A stretch of DNA of 64,000 nucleotides from Clostridium cibarium (lineage in GTDB: Bacteria; Bacillota; Clostridia; Clostridiales; Clostridiaceae). A program made the position numbers and the translations under genes. Location of the stretch: contig NZ_JACSRA010000005.1 in NCBI RefSeq assembly GCF_014836335.1, positions 111,491 to 175,490 on the forward strand, read 5' to 3'. Position 1 is the first letter of the stretch; each line of letters starts with the position of its first letter. Under the pieces are notes generated by a model. The model was not told where the DNA came from and searched no databases. It worked only from the letters and a program-made list of their open reading frames with translations. This document shows, in pieces, positions 9,703 through 18,508 of this stretch.

Positions 9703-10269
9703 TTATATTACTCTTTCAATCATTTCATTAAGTTTATTTAAAGGTAACCCCACTACATTATAATAGCAACCTCTAATTTCTTTGACAAAAACCCCAGCTT
9801 TTCCTTGAATCCCGTAAGCACCTGCCTTATCCATAGGATCTCCAGTAGCTATATAGTCTTTAATCTGTTTTTCAGTTAACTTAGAAAAAACAACTTGAGT
9901 TTCTACAAAGTCTTTAAGCGTTTTTCCACTATCTGTATTGATAATTACTATTCCGGTATACACATTGTGAGTATTACCACTTAATTTGCTAAGCATTTCA
10001 TAAGCTTCCGACTTATCTTTAGGCTTACCAAGTATTTCATTATCTAAAGAAACTACAGTATCTGCCGCTATTATTATTGAAGATTCACTTACCTTACTTA
10101 GTACATCTCTAGCTTTACCTAGTGCAATATTTTCTACATAATCTGATATGTTTCCTGTTTTTTTTACCTTCTCCTCATCAAATTCACTGACAAGTATTGT
10201 GAAGTTTTCTACAATTCTACTTAAAAGCTCTTGTCGTCTTTCTGAAGCCGAAGCCAAAATCACCTTCAA
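9703..10269 (-). CDS. maf: Maf family nucleotide pyrophosphatase
   Basis: House-cleaning nucleoside triphosphate pyrophosphatase of 188 aa, linked to septum formation and removal of non-canonical or methylated nucleotides. The N-terminus [15 protein letters not shown] is the Maf signature. The central [20 protein letters not shown] motif provides the catalytic Asp, and the C-terminal region [19 protein letters not shown] is also diagnostic. The start codon is a TTG at 10267-10269, preceded by AGGAAGTGATG. It is about 40 bases upstream of radC, consistent with the frequent maf-radC-mreB order. Confidence 0.95.
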   Translation of the reverse strand: MKVILASASERRQELLSRIVENFTILVSEFDEEKVKKTGNISDYVENIALGKARDVLSKVSESSIIIAADTVVSLDNEILGKPKDKSEAYEMLSKLSGNTHNVYTGIVIINTDSGKTLKDFVETQVVFSKLTEKQIKDYIATGDPMDKAGAYGIQGKAGVFVKEIRGCYYNVVGLPLNKLNEMIERVI

Positions 10270-10465
10270 AACATCACTTCCTTAAAAGTATACTTCTTTA
10301 GTATTACCTTTATTTATAATTTTAAACATATTTTTTGAAATTATTCCATAACTTGAATAAAGTGTAGTGAATACTGTTCTTACACCTAATATAGTTTATC
10401 ATTTAATACCCCTTTAAACAAGGGTGTTTATCCAATTAAACACTTTTTAATTTTTTTTTAATAAT

Positions 10466-11143
10466 TCAATTTTGTTTATATTTTATTATTATATTATATA
10501 AAAATACTAACAATTCTGATGTATTCTCTTTTTTCAATTCATCTGGAAGACCTCTCACATTATTAAAAAGCAAATTAAATTCATCACTTTTATCACTGAC
10601 CTTTTCTGAGACACTATTAACCCATGCTTTAAATTCCTTTGTATCAATGCTTTTGACATCTTTTTCATAAAGTTTATTTATTATTTTAATATATCCATCA
10701 ATAATTTCACTTTCAGTTCTATCTCCTACTTCTTTACCATCTAGCTTACATGAAATTCTAAAATTACTTATAGATCCTTTAGTGAGTTCTTGGCTTTTAG
10801 TTTCTGAATCTTCTAAAGAATAAATTCCCGCAATAATTTTAAAACTTCCATTTTCCTCTATAATGGCCTTTGAATATTCCTCCGGTATACTTTTCATTGT
10901 CAACTCAGCATTATTCTTATTTGAATATAATCCACATTGAATAATTCCAAAGGATTTTTCAATGCCATCTACACTACTATCTTCTTGTTTAACACTTTCT
11001 TTTTCTTTTACTATTTCTTTATCTCCTATTAATAACCTATATCCTCCTACTCCTAAGACTATTGAAAGTATAATTATTAATATTAACCATAAGAAAAAAT
11101 TTTCTCCACTTTTTCGCTTGTAATCATATCTTGTGTATCTCAT
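10466..11143 (-). CDS. Membrane-anchored SPOR-like domain protein
   Basis: Protein of 225 aa. The start chosen is the ATG at 11141-11143, which has an AAGGGGGATACT site; a more upstream in-frame start lacks one. The order is a basic cytoplasmic N-terminus (RYTRYDYKRKSGE), one membrane helix near residues 18-38, an acidic linker, and a segment around residues 65-120 that resembles a SPOR domain (FGIIQCGLYSNKNNAELTMK, then FKIIAGIYSLEDSETKSQEL). A helical C-terminal part follows. SPOR domains bind septal, denuded peptidoglycan, which would suit the neighbouring maf/mre genes. The SPOR assignment rests on the beta-alpha-beta pattern and is moderate; the C-terminal half is unrecognised. Confidence 0.7.
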   Translation of the reverse strand: MRYTRYDYKRKSGENFFLWLILIIILSIVLGVGGYRLLIGDKEIVKEKESVKQEDSSVDGIEKSFGIIQCGLYSNKNNAELTMKSIPEEYSKAIIEENGSFKIIAGIYSLEDSETKSQELTKGSISNFRISCKLDGKEVGDRTESEIIDGYIKIINKLYEKDVKSIDTKEFKAWVNSVSEKVSDKSDEFNLLFNNVRGLPDELKKENTSELLVFLYNIIIKYKQN

Positions 11144-11344
11144 AGTATCCCCCTTATTAAATAATTTATTTTGCACATTTTTAAAAGCTCTGCTAATAAT
11201 ATATATTTCTAAGGTTACAGTTTTATTCATTATGTAGTTCTAGTTTAATAACTTGTTATTACTTATAAAAATCTCCTTTGCCTCTTTATAGGCTATAGTT
11301 ATTAACTTAAAACACTGTTATCTCTTTACTTTTTTATATAAAAA

Positions 11345-11387
11345 ACAATAGCATGCTAAACTTAGTAATTTTGTTTAGCATGCTATT
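11345..11387 (-). terminator. Strong hairpin terminator downstream of the GNAT gene
   Basis: Perfect 16-base inverted repeat (CAATAGCATGCTAAAC and its complement) with an 11-base loop, followed on the minus strand by TTTTTT. It lies about 70 bases past the acetyltransferase stop. The surrounding gene-free stretch 11144-11457 also carries the 5' leader of the SPOR-like gene; I see no other gene in it. Confidence 0.8.
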
Positions 11388-11457
11388 GAAGATGTTAATG
11401 TTTTCATTTCAACCACTATATTTATTCTCTATTAATCGGTCAATTCCATTTACTTTA

Positions 11458-11967
11458 CTACCTTTTATTCATAATAACAAGATTTCTCTCATAATCATTA
11501 TCTCCATCAAAAAATCCTTTTGTTACTCTAGATACATCGAATCCCAAACTATTCCAAAATGATATCCCCCCAAGATTGCTTTGTACAACCCCTACTTCAA
11601 CTTTATCTATAAAAAAATTCATCTTAAAGTACTCTATTACTTTACTTATTATAATTGAACCTTCTCCTCTATTTCTTAGTTTCTTATCTATTATAAAAAG
11701 CCAAATAAATAACTCGTTCCCTTTTTCCATTTCAAATCTACCTTTAAAAACAGCAATTATTTTTCCTTCTTTACTAACCTTAATAAAACTTTCACCACTA
11801 GCTACATAATACTCTAGATATCTTCTATAAAAAATTTGTGGCTCTAAGGAGTAACAATTATTATCCTCTTCGCTATTTTCCTTTATCCATTCACTAAGAA
11901 GTTGCAAATCATTTTCTGTAACACTCTCAAATGCATAATCTTCATACTTAAAATCAACATTAACCAT
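11458..11967 (-). CDS. GNAT family N-acetyltransferase
   Basis: Protein of 169 aa with the acetyl-CoA-binding GNAT fold. Strand beta-4 (ELFIWLFIIDKKLRNRGEGS) leads into the R/QxxGxG/A-type pyrophosphate loop (RNRGEGSIIISKVIEYF). A later segment (VEVGVVQSNLGGISFWNSLG) carries the conserved Asn and the FWxSLGF motif. The start is an ATG with an AAAAGGAG site. The acceptor substrate cannot be predicted. It is monocistronic, with a terminator downstream. Confidence 0.85.
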   Translation of the reverse strand: MVNVDFKYEDYAFESVTENDLQLLSEWIKENSEEDNNCYSLEPQIFYRRYLEYYVASGESFIKVSKEGKIIAVFKGRFEMEKGNELFIWLFIIDKKLRNRGEGSIIISKVIEYFKMNFFIDKVEVGVVQSNLGGISFWNSLGFDVSRVTKGFFDGDNDYERNLVIMNKR

Positions 11968-12054
11968 AAACCCACTCCTTTTAGGTAAACTCTCTCCTAT
12001 AATATTGATATTCTACAAATATTTATTTTTCCCTTCACTTTATTATAAAAATAA

Positions 12055-12087
12055 AAAAAGGAATGGTTAAGGCTACCATTCCTTTTT
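12055..12087 (-). terminator. Intrinsic terminator after pepD
   Basis: Inverted repeat AAAAAGGAATGGT / ACCATTCCTTTTT with a short loop, starting 5 bases after the pepD stop. The minus-strand 3' arm runs into a T tract. Confidence 0.85.
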
Positions 12088-12091
12088 ACTA

Positions 12092-13552
12092 CTAGTATTT
12101 GTTATTTATCTCTTTAAGCACTTCAAGTAAATATTCCCATACTCTTTCAGTAGAACTTATAGACAAATGCTCTTGTGGTGTATGTGCATCTCTTATATCT
12201 GGTCCGAAACTTATCATATCTAATTTTCCTAATCTTTCTTCAAACAATCCACATTCTACGCCTGCATGAAGTGCATAAACCACAGCATCTTTTCCATACA
12301 TCTTTTTATAAACATCTTTACATAATTCTCTAATCTTAGATTCCTTGTTATATTCCCAAGCAGGATATGGAGCATGAACTTCAAATTCACCACCAACAAC
12401 TTTTGTTAGCACTCCAATTCTATTTACTATATCTTCCTTTAATGTTGTAACAGAACTTCTAACAGCACTATGGAATTCTACTTCTTTATCCCCTGTAGAT
12501 ACAACTCCAATATTATTTGAACTTTCAACTAAACCTTCTATGCTTGCACTCATTGTACTTATGCCATTTGGATAAAGGTACAATAAGTCTACAATCTTGT
12601 CAGTACAGTCTTTAGTTAATTTTTCACTTACTTTATCTGTATATTCTTCAACAATTAAAGTAACTTCAGAATCTGTTTCTTGTAGCTCTAATTTTATTAT
12701 CTCACTTAAAGCTTTTACTTTAGAAATTAAGAATTCTTCTTTGCTTCTATCAATAGCTATAATTGCATCTGCTTCTCTAGGAATAGCATTGTCTTTAGCT
12801 CCTCCATTAATTGAAACTAAATTAAAATCCAACTCACTTGCTAATTCATTAAGAGTTCTACCCATAATCTTATTAGCATTTCCTCTTCCTAAATGAATTT
12901 CAGAACCTGAATGTCCGCCTTTAAGTCCTTTTACAACTACATTAAATAACTTTTCATTATTTAAAGGTTCTTTTTGTAATCTAATAGATGATTTTGCTCT
13001 TATACCTCCTGCACAACTAACCAAAAGATATCCTTCTTCTTCACTATCAAGATTTAACAACACTTTTCCTTTGATATCATCTTTAGATAGTGCTTGCGCT
13101 CCTGACATTCCTGTTTCTTCATCTGTAGTTATAAGCACCTCAATAGCTGGATGTTCTATTGTGTCATCAGCAAGAACTGCCATAGCATACGCAACTGCTA
13201 TCCCATTATCTGCTCCAAGTGTAGTACCATCTGCATAAATATCATCATCTTTTATTACAAGCTTTATTGGATCTTTTTCAAAATCATGCTCTGTTCCTTT
13301 ATTCTTCTCACATACCATATCCATATGCCCTTGTAAAATTACTGTTGGTGCATTTTCATATCCCTTTGATGCAGGCTTTCTAATTATTATATTTAAAGCT
13401 TTATCTTGAGTAACATCTAGTCCAAGCCCTTTAGCAAATTTCATTAAGTAATCACTTATTTCCTTTTCATTTTTTGAGCCTCTAGGAATTTTAGATATTT
13501 CTTCAAAATACTTAAATACTAAGGCAGCCTTAGAACTTTTTAAATTTTTCAT
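12092..13552 (-). CDS. pepD: Aminoacyl-histidine dipeptidase (PepD, peptidase M20)
   Basis: Cytosolic metallodipeptidase of 486 aa (Xaa-His dipeptidase or carnosinase type). The M20 metal-site motifs are in order: ILQGHMDMVCEK near residue 88, TTLGADNGIAVAYAM near 115, the catalytic TTDEETGMSGA near 145, and a terminal His in HTPQEHL near 465. The dimerisation (lid) domain contains GGHSGSEIHLGRGNA. Length and motif order are those of PepD rather than the shorter PepT or DapE. It lies alone on the minus strand, divergent from pyk. Confidence 0.93.
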   Translation of the reverse strand: MKNLKSSKAALVFKYFEEISKIPRGSKNEKEISDYLMKFAKGLGLDVTQDKALNIIIRKPASKGYENAPTVILQGHMDMVCEKNKGTEHDFEKDPIKLVIKDDDIYADGTTLGADNGIAVAYAMAVLADDTIEHPAIEVLITTDEETGMSGAQALSKDDIKGKVLLNLDSEEEGYLLVSCAGGIRAKSSIRLQKEPLNNEKLFNVVVKGLKGGHSGSEIHLGRGNANKIMGRTLNELASELDFNLVSINGGAKDNAIPREADAIIAIDRSKEEFLISKVKALSEIIKLELQETDSEVTLIVEEYTDKVSEKLTKDCTDKIVDLLYLYPNGISTMSASIEGLVESSNNIGVVSTGDKEVEFHSAVRSSVTTLKEDIVNRIGVLTKVVGGEFEVHAPYPAWEYNKESKIRELCKDVYKKMYGKDAVVYALHAGVECGLFEERLGKLDMISFGPDIRDAHTPQEHLSISSTERVWEYLLEVLKEINNKY

Positions 13553-13729
13553 TTTTATTCTCCCTTTCGTCCATAATGTGTTAATATTATACTAAGATTA
13601 GTTTTAGTATACCATATTGTATATCTTTATTTAATTATTTTCAAAATAATCCAATATTATTATAAGCGTTTATGCTAATAATATTTAATATGACTAATCA
13701 TTAATAAATCTTAGGAGGTTACTTAAAAT

Positions 13730-15148
13730 ATGCAAAAAACAAAAATGATTTTTACAATCGGTCCAGCTAGTGATAATGAAAAAATGCTTAGAAAATTTAT
13801 AAACATTGGTATGAGTGCCGCAAGGTTAAATTTTTCACACGGAACCCATGAGACGCATAAAGAAAAGATTGACCTAATAAAGAAAATAAGAGAAGAAATG
13901 GATTCACCAACTGCCATCATATTGGATATTAAAGGGCCAAAAATTAGAACTCATAATTTTGTAAATGATGGTGTTGAACTTGTAAAAGGACAAGAATTTT
14001 CATTTATATGTGGTGAAGAATTGCTTGGAGATAATACAAAATGTTCAATATCTTATGATATATTATATAAAGATGTAGAAGTTGGCGGAAGCATCTTAGT
14101 AGATGATGGTTTATTAAAATTCGAAATAATACAAGTTGTTGGCAAAGAAATCAAGTGTAAGGTAAAAGTTGGTGGAATGATAAAAAATCACAAAGGTGTT
14201 AATGTACCTAACGTAAAAATTAAACTTCCATCAATTACTGAAAAAGATATAGATGATATAGCCTTTGGATGTGAAACGGGTGTAGACTATATAGCTGCCT
14301 CTTTCATAAGAAAAGCTAGTGATATATTAGAAGTAAAAAGAGTTCTAAAGAAATATGGTGGAGAGAACATTCAAGTAATAGCTAAAATTGAAAATCAAGA
14401 AGGTGTTGACAATATTGACTCCATCATCGATGTAACTGATTGTGTTATGGTTGCAAGAGGTGACATGGGAGTTGAAATTCCTATAGAAAGAGTTCCTATA
14501 ATCCAAAAAATGATTATTAAAAAATGTAGAAAAGCTGGCAAAACTGTAATTACAGCTACCCAAATGCTTGATTCTATGATAAGGAATTCACTTCCAACTA
14601 GAGCTGAGGCCTCTGATATATGTAATGCAATATTTGACGGAACCGACGCTATTATGCTTTCTGGTGAAAGTGCTTCAGGTAGTTTCCCAAAAGAAGCTGC
14701 TGAAACTATGGCAAGAATAGCTCAAGAAGCTGAAGCTAACTTAGATTATGACCAAATCTCTAAACATTTAGCTGAATCTTCGTTAACTGAATATGCTGAT
14801 GCAATTAGCTATTCAACATGTAGAACAGCTTCAGCTTTAAATGCTAAGGCAATTGTTGCTGCAACAAAGAGTGGCTCTACTGCAAGATTACTATCAAAAT
14901 ATAGACCAAAATCTCCTATTATAGCTATAACTCCATACGAAGAAGTTAGAAGAGCTTTAGCTTTAACTTTTGGAGTTCATCCTACTAAATGTGAAATGTT
15001 TAATAACACTGATGACATTTTGGTAGAAGCTAAAAAGACCGTATATGATTTAAATGTTGCTAGAAAAGGTGATGATGTAATAGTTGCCGCTGGAATGCCA
15101 ACTACTCATACTGGTGGAACTAACATGATGAAAATAGAAAAACTATAA
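13730..15148 (+). CDS. pyk: Pyruvate kinase
   Basis: Glycolytic enzyme converting phosphoenolpyruvate and ADP to pyruvate and ATP, 472 aa. It starts QKTKMIFTIGPASDNEKMLR, with the ILDIKGPKIRT and FSHGTHE motifs of the A domain. The active-site signature with the catalytic Lys is VIAKIENQEGVDNID, followed by VMVARGDMGVEIP and TATQMLDSMI. The length lacks the C-terminal PEP-utiliser-like extension found in Bacillus pyruvate kinase. The ATG has a TTAGGAGG site. The gene ends at a 17-base bidirectional hairpin. I found no confident promoter in the 177-base upstream gap. Confidence 0.97.
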   Translation: MQKTKMIFTIGPASDNEKMLRKFINIGMSAARLNFSHGTHETHKEKIDLIKKIREEMDSPTAIILDIKGPKIRTHNFVNDGVELVKGQEFSFICGEELLGDNTKCSISYDILYKDVEVGGSILVDDGLLKFEIIQVVGKEIKCKVKVGGMIKNHKGVNVPNVKIKLPSITEKDIDDIAFGCETGVDYIAASFIRKASDILEVKRVLKKYGGENIQVIAKIENQEGVDNIDSIIDVTDCVMVARGDMGVEIPIERVPIIQKMIIKKCRKAGKTVITATQMLDSMIRNSLPTRAEASDICNAIFDGTDAIMLSGESASGSFPKEAAETMARIAQEAEANLDYDQISKHLAESSLTEYADAISYSTCRTASALNAKAIVAATKSGSTARLLSKYRPKSPIIAITPYEEVRRALALTFGVHPTKCEMFNNTDDILVEAKKTVYDLNVARKGDDVIVAAGMPTTHTGGTNMMKIEKL

Positions 15149-15191
15149 TCATTAAATATCTTTTCTATAAATTCACAATGTACATAATAAA

Positions 15192-15232
15192 AAGATAAGC
15201 TATCTTTATTTTGCTTAAAGATAGCTTATCTT
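15192..15232. terminator. Bidirectional terminator between convergent pyk and the S1 gene
   Basis: Perfect 17-base inverted repeat beginning AAGATAAGCTATC with a 7-base loop. It sits between two convergent stop codons; T-rich sequence on both flanks can serve either strand. Confidence 0.85.
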
Positions 15233-15269
15233 CTTATTACAACATAAAAAATAAATATCATTCTTATCT

Positions 15270-16418
15270 TTATTCAAATTTAAAATCTTTGAATAATTCT
15301 CCTAAGCTTATGCCCTCTTCTTGATCATTATATTGTAAGTATTCTTTACTCTTTTCATCTGCATCTTTTATGCTTAAGCTTAATTTTTTATTTTCTCTAT
15401 CAACATTTAATACCTTAACTTTAACTTTTTGTCCTGTCTTTAAAACATCTGCTGGCTTTGTTATATTTTCATCTGTTATTTCGCTTATATGTACTAACCC
15501 TTCAACCCCTGGTAGAACTTCAACAAAAGCTCCAAACGAAGCTAACCTAGTTACTGTTCCATCAAATATTTCTCCATCTTTTATTGAATCACCATGAACT
15601 TTCCAAGGTTCCTTTTCTACATCCTTAAGTACTAATGCCAACCTTTCTCTATCTCTATCTACTTCTCCAACAAAAACTTCAACTTTGTCTCCTACATTAA
15701 CTACATCTTCTGCCTTATGCACTCTTTCCCATGACAAATCATTTAAATGAATTAATCCTTCGATTCCTCCAATATCTACAAATGCTCCAAACTTAGCTAT
15801 TCTTGTTACAACACCGCTTCTCTTCTCGCCAGACTTAACTTTTGCCCAAGCCTCTTTTTTGTTTTTTTCATATTCCTTTTCTTCTATAACTCTTCTTGAA
15901 GCAACTACCTTTCTATTTCTGAAATCTAGTTCAATTATTTTAACTTCAAGAACTTTACCTACAACTGTTTCTAACTCAACTCTTTCTCTGCTAATTTGAG
16001 ATCCTGGAATAAATACTCTAATACCTCCATAGTAAGCAACTACTCCACCTTTTACAACTTCCTTAACTTTTACAGAAATAATCTCTTCATTTTCAAAAGC
16101 ACTTTTTATATTTTCTTTTTCTGTAACCTCTAATGCCCTAACTCTTGATAAAAGAACATAACCTTCTCCATCATTAGGGGATATAACATATACATCTAAC
16201 TCATCATCCTTCTTTACTACATCTAAAGGATTTGTGTCATCGTATGTTAACTCTTCTTTAGTTATAAGTCCATCAAAAGCATAATTTATATTTACAGAAA
16301 CTTCTTTATCATTTACATCTATAACTTTTCCCTTTAAAATATCTCCTTGCTTTATTCTCTTAACATCATAATCTGCTAATAGACCTTCCATACTATCGTT
16401 TATAGTTTCATTTTCCAT
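15270..16418 (-). CDS. S1 RNA-binding domain protein, ribosomal protein S1 homologue
   Basis: Protein of 382 aa with four S1 (OB-fold) repeats at about residues 20-90, 105-170, 190-260 and 275-345. The third and fourth show the classic forms RSGVVTRIAKFGAFVDIGG and FDGTVTRLASFGAFVEVLPG. Four repeats rather than six is usual for Firmicute S1-like proteins, which bind mRNA and may aid translation initiation. It is not fused to IspH, unlike in some clostridia. The ATG at 16416-16418 has a GGGAG site; an in-frame TTG lies one codon upstream. rpsA would be a reasonable symbol, but its ribosomal role in low-GC Gram-positives is debated. Confidence 0.9.
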   Translation of the reverse strand: MENETINDSMEGLLADYDVKRIKQGDILKGKVIDVNDKEVSVNINYAFDGLITKEELTYDDTNPLDVVKKDDELDVYVISPNDGEGYVLLSRVRALEVTEKENIKSAFENEEIISVKVKEVVKGGVVAYYGGIRVFIPGSQISRERVELETVVGKVLEVKIIELDFRNRKVVASRRVIEEKEYEKNKKEAWAKVKSGEKRSGVVTRIAKFGAFVDIGGIEGLIHLNDLSWERVHKAEDVVNVGDKVEVFVGEVDRDRERLALVLKDVEKEPWKVHGDSIKDGEIFDGTVTRLASFGAFVEVLPGVEGLVHISEITDENITKPADVLKTGQKVKVKVLNVDRENKKLSLSIKDADEKSKEYLQYNDQEEGISLGELFKDFKFE

Positions 16419-16566
16419 CAAAATTCACTCCCTACATATAATCTTAACTTAATTCTAATTTTATACGAAGGATATCTATTATACAAGTATTGAGTATCCA
16501 AAATATAAACATATCCAAGTCTTACAATATAATTAAGTTTTTATTAAGTTCTTCTTTTCCTCTTCA

Positions 16567-16595
16567 TTGCTTAAATTTTTGTTATATAATATACT
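16567..16595 (+). promoter_or_regulatory. Candidate sigma-A promoter of the pspA operon
   Basis: TTGCTT, 17 bases, TATACT. Transcription would begin near 16602, about 20 bases before a very G-rich ribosome binding site (GGGGGTGG at 16623-16630). Confidence 0.55.
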
Positions 16596-16634
16596 ATAAT
16601 ATATATACACTGTATCATTTTTGGGGGTGGTATT

Positions 16635-17123
16635 ATTAAAAGACTAGTAAAAAAGATTGTTTTAACTTCTATCTTTGCACTTTTATTTGTGTTTTCTAAT
16701 GTAATTACAAGTCCAGTATCTATACCTTTTAACCAAAGTAATACAATTACAATAGTCCAGGCAAAAACTGGTTCTAGCAGTAAAAGTTCATCTGGCTTCA
16801 AATCTGGAGGTTTTTCATCTGGCAAGAGTAGTTCTAGTAGTAAAGATTTTAAATCTGGTTCATATTCTTCAACAGATAAAAATTCTTCTAGTTCAACAGA
16901 TAAAAATTCTTCTAGTTCAACAGATAAAAATACAAATAATGATTCAGGAAGCTACTCTAGTGGTAATAGTGGATGGGGCGGTAGTTCCTATCGAAGATCT
17001 TGGTTCCCTATTCCATTCTTTTTTGGCGGTGGATCAATAATATCTTCAGTTATAAAACTTTTAATTATATTTATGATTATTATATTTATAATTAAAATTT
17101 ATCAAAAGTATAAAAGAAAATAA
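16635..17123 (+). CDS. Secreted or membrane-anchored Ser-rich protein with apparent ATT start
   Basis: About 163 aa. The reading frame contains no ATG, GTG or TTG before a GTG at 16689, but the codons from 16635 spell a perfect signal peptide (IKRLVKKIVLTSIFALLFVF) placed 4 bases after GGGGGTGG, so I infer initiation at ATT (16635, or 16632). A Ser/Lys/Gly-rich low-complexity region follows, with tandem STDKNSSS repeats. A Trp/Gly/Arg patch (GWGGSSYRRSWFPIPFFFGG) precedes a C-terminal membrane helix with a basic tail (KIYQKYKRK). It is the first gene of a three-gene unit with pspA, 22 bases away. Function unknown; envelope location is likely. Confidence 0.7.
   Translation: MKRLVKKIVLTSIFALLFVFSNVITSPVSIPFNQSNTITIVQAKTGSSSKSSSGFKSGGFSSGKSSSSSKDFKSGSYSSTDKNSSSSTDKNSSSSTDKNTNNDSGSYSSGNSGWGGSSYRRSWFPIPFFFGGGSIISSVIKLLIIFMIIIFIIKIYQKYKRK
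16869..16931 (+). repeat. 24-base tandem repeats in a Ser-rich gene
   Basis: Two full copies and one partial copy of a 24-base unit starting TCAACAGATAAAAATTC, encoding the eight-residue repeat STDKNSSS. An in-frame coding repeat that can change copy number by slippage without breaking the frame. Confidence 0.85.
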
Positions 17124-17145
17124 CAAATCTTAGGAGGTTACTTTT

Positions 17146-17799
17146 ATGGGAATTTTTTCAAGAATGTCAAATATGTTAAGAGCAAAAGTAAATACTACAT
17201 TGGATGAAATGGAAAATCCAATAGAATTATTAGATCAAAAAATTAAAGATATGGAAGAACAATTGAGCAAAGCAAAACTAAATTCAGCACAAGTTCTAGG
17301 TAATGTTCATGAAATAGAGAAAAAAATGGAATTAGCAAAAAAAGAATCTGCTGATTTTGATGAAAAAGTCAAATTAGCTCTTGCAAAAGGTAATGAAGAT
17401 TTAGCTAAAAGAGCTTTAAGCAAGAAAGTTGATAGTGATAAAAGATATGAAACTTTAAAGGCTACTTATGAAACATCAAAAGTACAAGCTGATACTTTAA
17501 AGAAAAATCTAAAAGCTCTTCAAGATGAAATAGATAAGACTAGAAGCTATAGAGATGAAGCAGCTGCTAGGTACTCTAGTGCACAAGCTTCTAAAAAAGT
17601 AAATGAAGTATTAGCTGATGTCAAAACTAAGTCTAACTCAATACAAATTGATAATATAGAAAGAAAAATCGCAAGAGAAGAATCAATGGCTCAAGGATTA
17701 GGTGAACTTAGAGAAGTAGATGATTTTGAAAGCGAATTTGCTAAACTTGATAACGTTGATTTAGATTTAGAACTTCAAAAATATAAAACTCAACAATAG
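17146..17799 (+). CDS. pspA: PspA/IM30 (Vipp1) family membrane-stress protein
   Basis: Protein of 217 aa, nearly all alpha-helical coiled coil. The N-terminus MGIFSRMSNMLRAKVNTTLD and the adjacent DEMENPIELLDQKIKDMEEQ are the PspA family signature (amphipathic helix, then the conserved NP motif). PspA proteins are ESCRT-III-like; they assemble on damaged membranes and help keep them sealed. The ribosome binding site is TAGGAGG. It lies between a secreted Ser-rich protein and an unknown Cys-rich protein, all on one strand with short gaps, so they probably act together. No PspF-type regulator is nearby. Confidence 0.93.
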   Translation: MGIFSRMSNMLRAKVNTTLDEMENPIELLDQKIKDMEEQLSKAKLNSAQVLGNVHEIEKKMELAKKESADFDEKVKLALAKGNEDLAKRALSKKVDSDKRYETLKATYETSKVQADTLKKNLKALQDEIDKTRSYRDEAAARYSSAQASKKVNEVLADVKTKSNSIQIDNIERKIAREESMAQGLGELREVDDFESEFAKLDNVDLDLELQKYKTQQ

Positions 17800-17809
17800 T
17801 AGGTATATT

Positions 17810-18466
17810 ATGACTAAAAGTATAGATTTCATAGATAAAGAAAAAGATTACTGGGGTAAAATATTTACCGACATAACTTATGCCATAAGTGAAATCTCAC
17901 CTTTTGTTGAAGAAAAAGATTTAATGACACGAAGATATTACACAAAGGTGGGTATTCTAAAAGAATATATGACTAAGCTTAATTCTAGTGAATTAGATTC
18001 AAAGAAAAAATCTTTTTTTAATATGTTTAAAGATGATGAAAGAATTACTAATTTACAAAGGTTTAAACAAAATAATTTATCAACATTTAAGCAACTAGAA
18101 AGCTGCTCAAAATGTCAATGTCTCAATTGTTCATTTGAATGCAAATTTAGTAGCTGCTCATCTTGCAAGGAAGGATCCTTATTAAAATCTTGTGATAAAG
18201 ATAAATTTAATGTAAGAACTTATACTAATTTCAATCTAGATCTTACTAACAACGATACTGGTGAAGCAAATAAGTATAAAGTACTTGCCGTAGTTGAAAA
18301 TTGTAGGCTAGAAAAATTATATATTTTTCTAGAAAACATGTATAATCCAGATGATAAATTAGTCCTATATTACTACCCTGGAATTAAATCAGATGATTTT
18401 GGGGAAATAACCGATTCATTTGAATTTGACTCTGTAGTTCAAGCTTATCAAGAATCTGATTATTAA
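17810..18466 (+). CDS. Unknown protein with eight-cysteine cluster, pspA-linked
   Basis: Protein of 218 aa that I do not recognise. An N-terminal helical region (1-95) is followed by a compact Cys cluster with Cys at 99, 102, 104, 107, 111, 116, 119 and 128, then a C-terminal alpha/beta region rich in Asp, Asn and Tyr. The pattern includes CxxCxC and CxxC pairs, as in zinc or iron-sulfur sites, but matches no family I can name. There is no signal peptide or membrane helix, so it is cytosolic. It starts 10 bases after pspA and ends at a hairpin, so it is the last gene of the operon. A role as partner or redox/metal sensor for PspA is inference only. Confidence 0.75.
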   Translation: MTKSIDFIDKEKDYWGKIFTDITYAISEISPFVEEKDLMTRRYYTKVGILKEYMTKLNSSELDSKKKSFFNMFKDDERITNLQRFKQNNLSTFKQLESCSKCQCLNCSFECKFSSCSSCKEGSLLKSCDKDKFNVRTYTNFNLDLTNNDTGEANKYKVLAVVENCRLEKLYIFLENMYNPDDKLVLYYYPGIKSDDFGEITDSFEFDSVVQAYQESDY

Positions 18467-18468
18467 AA

Positions 18469-18503
18469 AAGGTTAGCTAAAATTCACAATTTTAGCTAAC
18501 CTT
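18469..18503. terminator. Bidirectional terminator between the pspA operon and the CBS gene
   Basis: Perfect 16-base inverted repeat AAGGTTAGCTAAAATT and its complement around a 3-base loop, between convergent genes, with A/T runs on both sides. Confidence 0.85.
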
Positions 18504-18508
18504 AAAAT

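Noticed and set aside
10400..10428. Hairpin AATACCCCTTT / AAGGGTGTT between maf and the SPOR-like gene
   Set aside because: The stem is bulged and has no T tract on the relevant strand, so I did not call it a terminator.
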